Shown here piece after piece: positions 32,401 to 40,836 of a DNA stretch of 64,000 nucleotides. The number at the start of each line of letters is the position of its first letter. Within the stretch, counting starts at the first letter, position 1. The translations under genes were made by a program, and so were the position numbers. This stretch comes from CAZPRY01 sp964589175. Its GTDB lineage: Bacteria; Fidelibacterota; UBA2242. The notes under the pieces are model-generated. The model had not been told where the DNA came from. It did no database searches and worked only from the letters and a program-made list of their open reading frames with translations. The stretch lies in the NCBI GenBank assembly GCA_964589175.1, contig CAZPRY010000018.1:6507-70506 (forward strand). The letters are read 5' to 3'.

Positions 32401-34374
32401 TTATTTTACCAACAAACACTTCCTGACCTGCCGGAAATTTCCAACCTGAAGCCGGTACAGATATGTTCCGGATGGATGTCCGGATGCATCCCAGCGGATT
32501 TCCTGGACGCCCTGGCTTTGATGTTGATCGACGAGCGTCGCGATATGCATTCCGCCGGCATCGAAAATATCTACGGTTACATGCGCTGCCTGCGGTAAAT
32601 GATAACGAATACTCGTGGTCGGATTGAACGGATTAGGATAATTGGCATATAGACTGATTTTTGCCGCGCTTACAACTGCGTCCGATGTTATTCCGGTGCC
32701 GGTGCCGAATATTTTGATCAGTTCGATCCCCGCGCCAGTCCCCAGATTGCGCGAATATTGCATATCGGCCGGATTGTTCCAATGTTCGTGGACGCCCAGG
32801 CTTCGGATGACTGTACCGTCATTCTCCGGATCGTAGCGGATTCCCTCCGGCCACCAGCTGGAATCGGCCGCCTGGTGCAGGTAATCATCCACTGCCGGGA
32901 AATTGGCGTACCAGTATTTGCCCTCTTCTTCGGTTTCAGTTTTGGGGAATTCCGCCTGCAGGATATCCAGGCAGACAGATTCGATCGCCAGGGGATCCTG
33001 AGAAAGCAGGATTGAGCTGCACCAGTCATCATTAAACGGCGCCATCTGGAATTTCACCGGTGGCTCGTGTTCATAGGAACAGGCCCAGAGCGCGTCCATG
33101 AAATAGATCAGTATTTTGCCGCCCAGTTCTTCGTGCCCGAGAAGATCGACGAAGACCCGGTACATGCCGTAATCACCGCGCAAGGGCTTGTCATAATCTT
33201 CGCGATGTAAAGCCGGGTGCATGTGCGCGGCGCTCGGACGGGCGTTGGCGCCGAAGAAATTTTTCCCGAACAGGGTCACGCCGCCCCAGCGGTGTCCCTT
33301 CATGGCCGGGATATCCAGCAGGTAATCGGCGTCTTCCATGACCGTGTAGAATTTATCCTTTTTCTCGCTGATGACGTGACCCCGATCCGAAAACTGCATG
33401 ATGTAGTTATTGCTGGCGGTGTAGGTCTCCCGGCCGTCCGAACCGGACTTGTCCATGTAATGAACATCGGGGAACTCCGCGTGCCACTTATCGTAGCAGT
33501 GTTTGAAAATATGGGTATAGGGATCGCCGATATAGATATTTGACTGGGACACTCCGGCTTGATAGACCAGCTGTCTCAGGATCGTCATTACCGCCTGCGG
33601 GGAGGTGTCCACATTGCCGTAGTTTTCGTCGTTGAGGATCGAATTATCCCACCCGTTGATATTCCAGGCATGAACGGCGTTGATCTTGATGAAGATCGTC
33701 TCACCGTCCTGATAACCGACTTCTCCCTTATTGCGGCGCTGATTGAAATATTTGAATACCATATCCCAGGCGGCGGTTTCGGAGCCGGCATCGGTCAGCG
33801 CCAGAAGCGCCTTTCCGAACATGTTGTCGACGACATCCTGGTTGCAGTTGCTGTCCAGAAAGTAGCCATCGCCCAACTTGTCGGGCACGCAGTTTTCGTT
33901 GGTCGCATCGGGATTATGAACCCAGATGACCCGTCCGGGCAGATTGCCTTTCGCCTCGCCAATCGGTTTGTTCGGGCCGAGCGGATCTTCGAAAGCTCCA
34001 CAAGGTTCCGTATAGGCGTAAGTTTCCTGCGATGGTTGGAGCAGCACCCAGCCGGCCCCGGTAAGGAAGAGCAACGTGAAGAACAATGAAATCCTGTAGC
34101 GCTTCTGCTGTAAGGCAACGCGTGTTCTGTTAAAGGAAAAAACGGATATCAGCCCGCCGGCGATATAGGCGATGAAGGTGCTGACCAGCGGGGCAGCGAC
34201 TTTCATGCAGGGATAGCTGGCCCGGGATGGTTTGGGAATGATGCGCAACAGCATCCAGAGGGTTGCCAGAAATCCCGCAACCGGCAGGTAAAGCCGTATC
34301 AGGAGGGACTTTCTGCGCCCCTTTGTTGCTGCCTGTGAATTATCATGGCGTTTCTTCGATTGGCAAGTTTCCAT
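32401..34374 (-). CDS. DUF362-type protein with N-terminal membrane helices and a C-terminal sorting domain
   Basis: 657 residues. The first ~110 have three hydrophobic helices (LIRLYLPVAGFLATLWMLL; VSTFIAYIAGGLISVFS; ISLFFTLLFLTGAGWVLL). The middle (about 150-520) resembles DUF362 proteins: IFIKINAV, the SPQAVMTILRQLVYQAGV helix, NIYIGDP, LLDIPAMKGHRWGGVTLFGKNFFG and LSQDPLAIESVCLDIL. The end has SLYANYPNPFNPTTSIRY and ...SGTYLYRLQ...VRKCLLVK, a type A sorting domain of the type IX secretion family. Membrane helices plus a secretion tail is an unusual pairing. Function unknown. Confidence 0.78.
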   Translation of the reverse strand: METCQSKKRHDNSQAATKGRRKSLLIRLYLPVAGFLATLWMLLRIIPKPSRASYPCMKVAAPLVSTFIAYIAGGLISVFSFNRTRVALQQKRYRISLFFTLLFLTGAGWVLLQPSQETYAYTEPCGAFEDPLGPNKPIGEAKGNLPGRVIWVHNPDATNENCVPDKLGDGYFLDSNCNQDVVDNMFGKALLALTDAGSETAAWDMVFKYFNQRRNKGEVGYQDGETIFIKINAVHAWNINGWDNSILNDENYGNVDTSPQAVMTILRQLVYQAGVSQSNIYIGDPYTHIFKHCYDKWHAEFPDVHYMDKSGSDGRETYTASNNYIMQFSDRGHVISEKKDKFYTVMEDADYLLDIPAMKGHRWGGVTLFGKNFFGANARPSAAHMHPALHREDYDKPLRGDYGMYRVFVDLLGHEELGGKILIYFMDALWACSYEHEPPVKFQMAPFNDDWCSSILLSQDPLAIESVCLDILQAEFPKTETEEEGKYWYANFPAVDDYLHQAADSSWWPEGIRYDPENDGTVIRSLGVHEHWNNPADMQYSRNLGTGAGIELIKIFGTGTGITSDAVVSAAKISLYANYPNPFNPTTSIRYHLPQAAHVTVDIFDAGGMHIATLVDQHQSQGVQEIRWDASGHPSGTYLYRLQVGNFRQVRKCLLVK

Positions 34375-34479
34375 GAGGATACTCCCTGTGCTGCGCCAGA
34401 TTGGTCAGCGCGTCACATGTAAAGCGATTTCACGTTTTTTTAAAAAACGGATATCGGCGACAAAAAGGCCGAACCCGGA

Positions 34480-35622
34480 CTACTTGATCAGGACCATTTT
34501 TACGCAATCTGTGGTTCGGGTCTCATCGATATAAAGCCGCGCGATGTAGATACCGGCAGAAACAGGGTATCCATGCTGATCGGTGCCATTCCAGAAAACC
34601 TGGTAGAAATCGGGTGCTTGAACCTCATCGATTAGCTGTACGATTGCCCGGCCGGTGAGATCGTAAACCGAAAGCCGGACCAGGCTGCTTTTAGCCAGCT
34701 GGTAGCGGATCGTTGTCGCCGGGTTGAATGGATTCGGGAAATTGGGGAACAATTCAAAGGCCGGCGGCGATTCAATGTTCCCGGCGATAGCCGTATAACC
34801 GGGCGGCGTCGGTCTCCCCGCATTTTCCCAGGCTGTGCGCCAGACCGAGGCCAGGTCGGCAATCGCGCGTTGGATGGTCATGGTCGTTACGGAATCCAGT
34901 TCTGACCAGAGCGCGTTGTAATATGTGGAGCCGTAATCGGGATCTATCTGGCTTGCCAGGTCGTCGGCCGCCATGATCATATCCACGACCGGATAGATAG
35001 CTTCGATATAGTCAAACACCGAATCGATCAAACTTTCCCAATAGACAGCTGGTTCGCGCTGCAGTACTAATTCGGACAGACGGGGATTGATCATTTGCGT
35101 CTCGTAGCGCGAGTGAATGCCGTTGTTGCCGCTGTACTGGCCGTTGTAGTTCAGTGTCAGGTGCAGGGCCTGGTGGGAGTCGGCCACAAAATGACCCAGT
35201 TCCGCCGCGATTTGCCAGACTTCACCCCACTCTCCGCGCGCCATCAAGGCCGTCAGACTGTCGGCCCACTCTTCGACTACCCAGGGCACAGTGCCGTTTT
35301 TAATCAAACGGGAATAGCCGAAAAGGGCCAGGGCGCTGTCCCATTGGGCCGGCAGATCGCCGGTGAAAAATTCGTCGTAGTCATCAATGTCGATGTAGTG
35401 ATAGTATTTGGGGATATTATCATCGCGGTCGGGATCCGGGGCGTGTTCGCTTAGATAGGATTGGTGCTCCTGGAAGAAGCTCATCCCGGCTGGCAGGTAA
35501 TCCACGGCAGCATCATTGATAAAACGATGGGCGTCCCAGCCCCATTTCGAATCCTGTGCCTGCAGTACCATCAGTAGGACCGGCAGTGCCATGAGGCAGT
35601 ATTTTATTTTGCGAAAATCCAT
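34480..35622 (-). CDS. Secreted zinc-dependent nuclease/phospholipase C-like protein with sorting domain
   Basis: 380 residues from ATG 35622 with a signal peptide (KIKYCLMALPVLLMVLQAQ). The mature N-terminus SKWGWDAHRFINDAAVDYLP puts Trp and His where S1/P1 nucleases and zinc phospholipases C bind metal with their first residue. Later metal ligands appear in YYHYIDIDDYDEF and LGHFVADSHQALHL, the family's [L]xHF..D.HQ.LH motif. About 290 residues in, a linker leads to FPNFPNPFNPATTIRY and ...AGIYIARLY...VKMVLIK, a C-terminal sorting domain. Expected to act outside the cell on nucleic acid or phospholipid; which one cannot be told. Confidence 0.78.
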   Translation of the reverse strand: MDFRKIKYCLMALPVLLMVLQAQDSKWGWDAHRFINDAAVDYLPAGMSFFQEHQSYLSEHAPDPDRDDNIPKYYHYIDIDDYDEFFTGDLPAQWDSALALFGYSRLIKNGTVPWVVEEWADSLTALMARGEWGEVWQIAAELGHFVADSHQALHLTLNYNGQYSGNNGIHSRYETQMINPRLSELVLQREPAVYWESLIDSVFDYIEAIYPVVDMIMAADDLASQIDPDYGSTYYNALWSELDSVTTMTIQRAIADLASVWRTAWENAGRPTPPGYTAIAGNIESPPAFELFPNFPNPFNPATTIRYQLAKSSLVRLSVYDLTGRAIVQLIDEVQAPDFYQVFWNGTDQHGYPVSAGIYIARLYIDETRTTDCVKMVLIK

Positions 35623-35819
35623 AGAGTCCAATTCCTGTTTAAATCCGATACCTGTCAACCGGTTGTAGTTTAACCCCGGAAGCCAGGAATGCAAAAGGGA
35701 AAGTTGAGGGAGCCGCACACACTGCCGGCTAAAGAAAAAGGGAAGATCAACCAGATGTCCATGGGATTCGATTCTTTATGATCGAACCTCGAACTGTGAT
35801 ATTTATGCCTGGCTCACCG

Positions 35820-37526
35820 TCAGCTCCCGATAAGATTGAAATGGATCGGCGGTATTTTCCTGACCAGATTTTGTTCGGCGGCGAGCGCCAAACGTAAAAG
35901 TGTCGCTTCCTGCCAGGCCCGCCCGATCGCCTGCATTCCGATCGGCAGACCCTTGTCATTGTATCCGACCGGAAAAGAGATTGCCGGTAACCCGGTAAGA
36001 TTCGCAAATGTAGCAAAACGCATGATTTCGACCAGCTGGGTCAGATTGGATTCTCCGCCGGCAAGAGCTTTGGTTGGAATCAGCGGAGCGGTCAGCCCGG
36101 TGGCGGGCGTGATAATAACGTCTACCTCATGTAACACCCGGCTGAAATTGGCAATTGTCCGGGTGCGTATTCTTTGGGCCCGGACGTAATCGACGGTCGT
36201 GAATCTGCGCGCCAGCGCCAGGTTGATGCGCACATCCAGGCCGTGTTCCCGATGATGTTCGGCGTAGGTTTCATCCAGGGCTTGGGCCATCTCACCCGCA
36301 ATCGTGATGGTGTGCGCGATGCGGGCGGCTTCCAGATTGGGAATGCTTATTTCTTTCAATGTAGCGCCCATGTCCACCAGTTGCTGCAGCATCGCCTCGC
36401 AGCCGGAGACGACGTCCGCCGCGGCATGGTGAAACCAGGGTCTAAAAACGCCGATGCTCAAACCATGCAAATCGGTGTTGTCCCATCCGCTCAGAGTGGG
36501 GGCCGGTTGATGGAGCGATATGCGATCGTGCGAATCGGGGCCGGCCAGCACGGCATAGAGCAAGGCCGTATCAGTGGCTGTCGCGGCCAGCGGTCCCAAG
36601 TGAGCGACGCTCCAGCACAACGGCGCAGCGCCGTGTTCGCTGATTCGTCCGAAAGTGGGCTTAAGTCCTACGATTCCGCAGAACGAAGCCGGAATGCGGA
36701 TCGAGCCACCGCCGTCCGCGCCGATCGCCGCGGGGCACAAACCGGCAGCTACGGCAACCGCCGAACCGCTGGAACTTCCGCCGCTGAAATGGGCCGGATC
36801 GTAGGGATTGCGCGACGTGCCGTGAATGGGGTTCAGCCCGGTAACGCCGATGCCGATCTCATGCATATTGGCTTTGCCGATCAGCACGGCTCCGGCCGCC
36901 CGCATACGGGCCACGACGGTGGAATCTTCCACGCAGGGCGATTTCCCCAAAAAGGCTGTCCCAACCGTTGTAGGATAAGGAAGCATGTCCACTTCATCTT
37001 TTACTGCGACCGGAACGCCGTCGAATACGGATAAAGCTTGTCCATCGCGAATACGTCTCGCTGAGGCTTCGGCCTGTTGCCGGACATCCTCGGGATTGAC
37101 GGCGATGAAAGCGCGTAGCGCCGGATCGTCGGCCTCGCTCTTTTCGATGGCCTCCAGTACCCGTTGCGCTACAACCCGCGGATCGCTTGTATCGTTGCGG
37201 TAGGCGGCCGCGTAATCCAAAACAGTCGTCGGCTGAAATCCTGACAATTTTACAGTTTTCTTATTTGGCCACTCAGATTGCGGAATATGAGCCGCCGGCG
37301 GGGCGACTGTTTCCGTAAAATGAATGGGATGCATCGTTGGCGAATCATCGAATTTCTGCCTGCGGAGCCAGCTAATCCCGGCGCTTTTGAAGAGGCTGGG
37401 GATGAGGAGGCTGCCCAGGGGGCTTTCCAGCAGTTTCACAAACAAACGCAGGGCGTTACCGGCAAGGTAGGGCAACTTCACCGATTTCAAATCGTATTGG
37501 TTCTCGTTCGGGACGCTCTTTTTCAT
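35820..37526 (-). CDS. Amidase (amidase signature family)
   Basis: 568 residues with the Ser-cisSer-Lys triad of the amidase signature family: GVPVAVKDEVD (Lys, ~170), SGGSSSGSAVAVAAGLCP (serines, ~245-250) and GADGGGSIRIPASFCGIVGLKPT. C-terminal parts VDVIITPAT and LTGLPAISFPVGYNDKGLPIGMQAIG are standard. An unusual N-terminal ~90 residues precede the fold, reminiscent of fatty-acid-amide-hydrolase-like bacterial members. No gatB/gatC neighbours, so a tRNA amidotransferase role is unlikely. Acts on an unidentified amide in the cytoplasm; no signal peptide. Confidence 0.92.
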   Translation of the reverse strand: MKKSVPNENQYDLKSVKLPYLAGNALRLFVKLLESPLGSLLIPSLFKSAGISWLRRQKFDDSPTMHPIHFTETVAPPAAHIPQSEWPNKKTVKLSGFQPTTVLDYAAAYRNDTSDPRVVAQRVLEAIEKSEADDPALRAFIAVNPEDVRQQAEASARRIRDGQALSVFDGVPVAVKDEVDMLPYPTTVGTAFLGKSPCVEDSTVVARMRAAGAVLIGKANMHEIGIGVTGLNPIHGTSRNPYDPAHFSGGSSSGSAVAVAAGLCPAAIGADGGGSIRIPASFCGIVGLKPTFGRISEHGAAPLCWSVAHLGPLAATATDTALLYAVLAGPDSHDRISLHQPAPTLSGWDNTDLHGLSIGVFRPWFHHAAADVVSGCEAMLQQLVDMGATLKEISIPNLEAARIAHTITIAGEMAQALDETYAEHHREHGLDVRINLALARRFTTVDYVRAQRIRTRTIANFSRVLHEVDVIITPATGLTAPLIPTKALAGGESNLTQLVEIMRFATFANLTGLPAISFPVGYNDKGLPIGMQAIGRAWQEATLLRLALAAEQNLVRKIPPIHFNLIGS

Positions 37527-37762
37527 CTCTTTTCCTCATATAAATTCGATGTGGTTAGAAGGACATTTGCATTGTTTGAAGGTACCATTTTGATTTTGAA
37601 TTTAGGAAGAATACGAAATCCGTTTCAGGGTTGCAACAAGAATAAACGGGGACAACGCCATTATGCAAACGGGTATTTAAGACATTACCCGGAAAAATCA
37701 TCCGGAATAAAACAGGCTGTTAGGGACAGCCCATCGGTTTAGAATGGATACTCTGCTTGTAT

Positions 37763-38419
37763 TCAGGGATTCTGCCGGCGGATGTCACGGGCAAATGCGC
37801 CCGCGATGCTCAGGACGATAGGCGCAAACATGATGGCGGCGTCGACCATAATCCAATCCATCATGGCGGAGTTGTTAACGCCTGCGATGGATGCGGCCAG
37901 GAGGAGCAGGGCCGATAGCGCGTAAGCGACGATTGCCCACGGCCAGAGCCCGGCCAGGATGCCCTGCATTCGTTCGGAAAGATGAACGCGCCACCAGGTC
38001 AGCGGTTTATCGATTTGCGAGGCGACAATGCCGGTTATAATCGCCAGATCGATGACAATCCCGCCCCCGACAAAAAGTTGAAGGGCGGAAAGTAAAATAA
38101 AAACGATCACGCCGTATTTCTTCCGGATAAAAAATATTGCCCAGGCGATCACCAGGAGGCTCACAGCAATCGCCAAAATGCCGGAGAGGAGGAAATTCGG
38201 GATAATCGTTACGGCATTATAGGTACTGTGCTGCCACATGCTGTAAGCCGGACCGATAGTGCTGATTTGGAAGCCGCCCGTAGGGACGTTACCCTGGCAA
38301 ATTTCGAAGTAGCCGCTCATGATGCCGGTCAGTCCGCAGAGCGCGACGAAGGCGATGACGACCCAATGTGTGGCGTTGATGGTGTTGCGCGCCGGTTGGC
38401 TTGTTTGGATTGCTTTCAT
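37763..38419 (-). CDS. Hypothetical integral membrane protein
   Basis: 218 residues with five to six hydrophobic helices (HWVVIAFVALCGLTGIMSGY; IIPNFLLSGILAIAVSLLVIAW; GVIVFILLSALQLFVGGGIV; ...AYALSALLLLAASIAGV; MFAPIVLSIAGAFA). No family recognised. It starts 5 nt after the stop of a CrtI-like oxidoreductase remnant on the same strand, so it was probably the second gene of an operon whose first gene has decayed. Function unknown. Confidence 0.7.
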   Translation of the reverse strand: MKAIQTSQPARNTINATHWVVIAFVALCGLTGIMSGYFEICQGNVPTGGFQISTIGPAYSMWQHSTYNAVTIIPNFLLSGILAIAVSLLVIAWAIFFIRKKYGVIVFILLSALQLFVGGGIVIDLAIITGIVASQIDKPLTWWRVHLSERMQGILAGLWPWAIVAYALSALLLLAASIAGVNNSAMMDWIMVDAAIMFAPIVLSIAGAFARDIRRQNP

Positions 38420-38423
38420 CTGT

Positions 38424-38588
38424 CTATCCTAACGATGAATTCCCGTTCATGATTTTACCGCCGGAGATCATATCCACGACCTGCAGGCCGGCCTGCATGG
38501 AGGGCCAGATTCCGTGGCTGAATTTGGGGACGAACAAGCCCTTGATCGGGGTGCGCGTGGGTAGGCTGTATTTCCGTTTTTCACGCAT
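38424..38588 (-). pseudogene. C-terminal remnant of a CrtI-like FAD-dependent oxidoreductase
   Basis: The frame encodes RTPIKGLFVPKFSHGIWPSM then QAGLQVVDMISGGKIM before TAG. The order 'TPI+GLF......G.WPSM.AGLQ.VDMI.GG' is the FAD-contacting C-terminus of phytoene-desaturase-type oxidoreductases. Everything upstream is missing; a TAA closes the frame 9 codons before the only ATG. It lies directly upstream of the membrane-protein gene at 37763-38419. Confidence 0.7.
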
Positions 38589-38755
38589 AGGTGCCAAACT
38601 CGGGGAAGACGATTAATTTATGCCGAGAGTATTCGTTTTGACCTCGTGAAATATACAAAGCGAATCCCTGCGACCAAAACCCTTTTCCACCTCTTTCGGC
38701 GGCGGCCTTAGTCTACTAGACCTGACAGGTGTGGGAGGAGCGTTACGGAAGAAGA

Positions 38756-38998
38756 TCACACGGCGCTGTGTTTCAAGCGCTCCGCGATCCAGACTTTTAT
38801 GATAGATTGGCGGGTGACGCCCAGTCTTCTGGCCTCATTATCCAGTGATTTGACCATCCAGAGCGGAAAATCGACGGTAACACGCTTTTGCTGAGAGCCG
38901 GGCCTTTCCGCCTTCTCCGTATCCAGGAATTCGGAGACATCTTGCCCGTTGTCAAATTTGCGATCGAATTCTTCAGCCGTTATATAGTTCTTCTTCAT
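38756..38998 (-). CDS. CopG/BrnA-like antitoxin (ribbon-helix-helix)
   Basis: 80 residues. The C-terminal half VTVDFPLWMVKSLDNEARRLGVTRQSIIKVWIAERL is a ribbon-helix-helix DNA-binding domain (one strand, two helices) of the CopG/MetJ type. The N-terminal half (TAEEFDRKFDNGQDVSEFLD) is acidic and resembles the toxin-binding arm of BrnA-like antitoxins. The start at 38998 overlaps the end of the BrnT-like toxin gene (stop at 38973), so the order is toxin then antitoxin, as in brnTA. Confidence 0.82.
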   Translation of the reverse strand: MKKNYITAEEFDRKFDNGQDVSEFLDTEKAERPGSQQKRVTVDFPLWMVKSLDNEARRLGVTRQSIIKVWIAERLKHSAV

Positions 38999-39206
38999 TT
39001 TTCCTCGAACGTCTTACCGATATGATTCTTATTTTTTCTTCGCGATGAGTAAAAACCGCCGACCAATAACTTTCTCCGATCGTTCCGATTAAAACGAATC
39101 TTGGTTCGTCGAGATATTTTGCGGGAATTTGAATTCGTTTGGTATCATTCCACAATTTCTGTGTTTCGTCGAAGTCGTCTTTAATTCGAATTGTTTTTAT
39201 TTTCAT
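38973..39206 (-). CDS. BrnT-family toxin (RelE-like ribonuclease), short form
   Basis: 77 residues with the BrnT C-terminal core EPRFVLIGTIGESYWSAVFT and EEKIRIISVRRSRKNEEELY (the IRIIS.R.....E hallmark). BrnT is a RelE-like RNase that blocks translation. The N-terminal region (FDETQKLWNDTKRIQIPAKYL) is shorter than the ~40-residue segment with F.WD..K...N..KHG in standard BrnT, so this belongs to a shortened subgroup. AT-rich and adjacent to the pentapeptide channel gene (stop codons 3 nt apart from its start side), which suggests the three genes arrived together. Confidence 0.8.
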   Translation of the reverse strand: MKIKTIRIKDDFDETQKLWNDTKRIQIPAKYLDEPRFVLIGTIGESYWSAVFTHREEKIRIISVRRSRKNEEELYNG

Positions 39207-39208
39207 CT

Positions 39209-40393
39209 CTATCGTATCATTTTACGCGTGAATACGAATACAAACAGTGCCATAAAAAAGGCGCCCAAAAAAGCCTCGAAAGAAGCGAAAAACTGAAAAA
39301 TGCCATCTTTCGGGCTAAAGTCGCCGTAGCCAAGCGTTGTAAACGAGACGATGCTGAAATAGAGAGATTGCCAGAAAGTGGGGTTGTAAGCATCAGCAAA
39401 GGGATGATTTTTAATGCCATTGCCCAGCCAGTAAATCAAAGAAAATCCTCCGACAATACCAGCCCACCAGCCGATTACCCGAAACGGTTTTTCCCCGTAG
39501 CCGGTTGTCAAGTCCATTATTTTACTCCCGAACCAGTCCCAGTATAATCGGCATAAAGTTCCGCACGATTTATAAATTGATTTCTTATTCCAACGATGAA
39601 TTTTGATTTTGTTCCATTTTAGTTTCCTTGCCATGAGCATTTCACGGTAGTAGTAATGGCTGGATACTTCATACATCCCTTCGTCTTTGAAATAATTTTT
39701 AAGCGATAGATAAATTTCTTTTGCTTCTCTTAGTTCGTTTTTTTTCTCTTCCGGGATAATCACATCAAGAAAAAAGTGTACATGTTTCAATTGAGAATTT
39801 TTAAAATCAGTTTGATAGAGTCTCGCATTATTTAATATTGTATGAAAATTCATTTTGGCGTCCCGTAAATTTGCTTGGGACAGGTTCGCGTATTCTAAAT
39901 TTGCATTGCCTAGATCGGCTCCGGTAAAATTTGATCCATTCAACTGAGCCCTTTTTAAGTTTGAGGCAAAAATGAAAGAATTTTGTAGTTTTGCATTGTT
40001 ATTGAGACGCGCTTGCTCAAGGTCAGCCCGCCACAAGTTTGCATTCTGAAGATTCGCGCCTGAAAAATTTGCCCCCTTTGCTTTCGCACAACTCAGATTA
40101 GCCTTGCTTAGATATGCACCGTCAAATTGAGTTCCCTCAAGGTTAGCTTCAGTTAAGTCCGTGGTCGCAAGTCTAGCGTGCGAAAAAACAGCATCCATCA
40201 AGTTGGCATTGAAAAAACTCACTCCTGTAAAATCTGCTATGTGCCCATAAATTGAAAAGCGTAAACCTAATAGATTCCAATTACGGAGATCAGCATGAGA
40301 CCAATCCCATCCTAGCTGGATATAATCCTTTTCCGATGTGAGATCTTTGTCGTCTTTATGCTTTTCGATCAAAAGGCGAACGCGCTCTTCCAT
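39209..40393 (-). CDS. Pentapeptide-repeat protein fused to a two-helix potassium channel
   Basis: 394 residues. Residues ~30-200 are pentapeptide repeats (A[DN]L.. every five residues: ADLRN, ANLMD, ANLEG, ANLSK, ANFSG, ANLQN, ADLEQ, ADLGN, ANLSQ), forming a right-handed quadrilateral helix. A linker with basic residues (EMLMARKLKWNKIKIHRW) follows, then two membrane helices framing a pore loop SIVSFTTLGYGDFSP; TTLGYGD is a K+ selectivity filter. The protein ends in a short basic tail (RKMIR). It is probably a K+-selective channel gated or anchored by the pentapeptide coil. AT-rich, next to the BrnT/BrnA pair. Confidence 0.88.
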   Translation of the reverse strand: MEERVRLLIEKHKDDKDLTSEKDYIQLGWDWSHADLRNWNLLGLRFSIYGHIADFTGVSFFNANLMDAVFSHARLATTDLTEANLEGTQFDGAYLSKANLSCAKAKGANFSGANLQNANLWRADLEQARLNNNAKLQNSFIFASNLKRAQLNGSNFTGADLGNANLEYANLSQANLRDAKMNFHTILNNARLYQTDFKNSQLKHVHFFLDVIIPEEKKNELREAKEIYLSLKNYFKDEGMYEVSSHYYYREMLMARKLKWNKIKIHRWNKKSIYKSCGTLCRLYWDWFGSKIMDLTTGYGEKPFRVIGWWAGIVGGFSLIYWLGNGIKNHPFADAYNPTFWQSLYFSIVSFTTLGYGDFSPKDGIFQFFASFEAFLGAFFMALFVFVFTRKMIR

Positions 40394-40762
40394 GATTTTC
40401 CTCCCTGTGTCTTGTTACAGATGGAATATACGAAAAATTGTGCAAAAGAGACGGTCATTCCCGCGCCTATATTCTACCCATACTAAAGTTGGATGATGAG
40501 ATTTTTTTCTCGCCTGGGTGAACCGATTTCTCACACCGCTAAAGGCGAGGATTCGCGCCAGGAGCATCTCTACGATAAAATGACGGTTGCTCACGCGCCC
40601 AAACTCCGATTTGGGTACGCAGGTCTTTTATAGCGCTCCTTGAGTATCTATTTGAACATTTCCGTTCCCAAATGCAATTTGGTAACGAGACCAGATAGTA
40701 ATGCGGTCATCCCGATTTCCGGCGCACGCCGGGAAGGAGATCGGATCGGTCCAGACTCAAAG
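40394..40762. other. Intergenic region with decayed palindromic repeats
   Basis: No gene is supported. Two copies of a short palindrome family are visible: CCAAACTCCGATTTGGGTACG at about 40597-40618 and CCCAAATGCAATTTGGTAACGAGA near 40667-40690. A third palindrome, CCGGCGCACGCCGG, is at about 40719-40732. They look like degenerate REP-type repeats. The promoter of the pentapeptide channel gene must be in 40394-40500. Confidence 0.45.
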
Positions 40763-40791
40763 GAAAAGGCTCCGAATATCGAAGCCTTTTC
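40763..40791 (-). terminator. Intrinsic terminator after the binding-protein gene
   Basis: GAAAAGGCT and AGCCTTTTC (arms 40763-40771 and 40783-40791) flank a CGA..TCG extension, giving a stem with a T-run on both strands; on the minus strand it reads ...GGAGCCTTTTCC. It lies 46 nt past the stop of the gene at 40837. Confidence 0.75.
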
Positions 40792-40836
40792 TGTTAAATG
40801 TGGCGGAGTACGAAACTCCCGCTTGACCGGTGTCAG

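Noticed and set aside
36174..37034. 286-codon plus-strand frame opposite the amidase
   Set aside because: Shadow frame; the amidase strand has all catalytic motifs.
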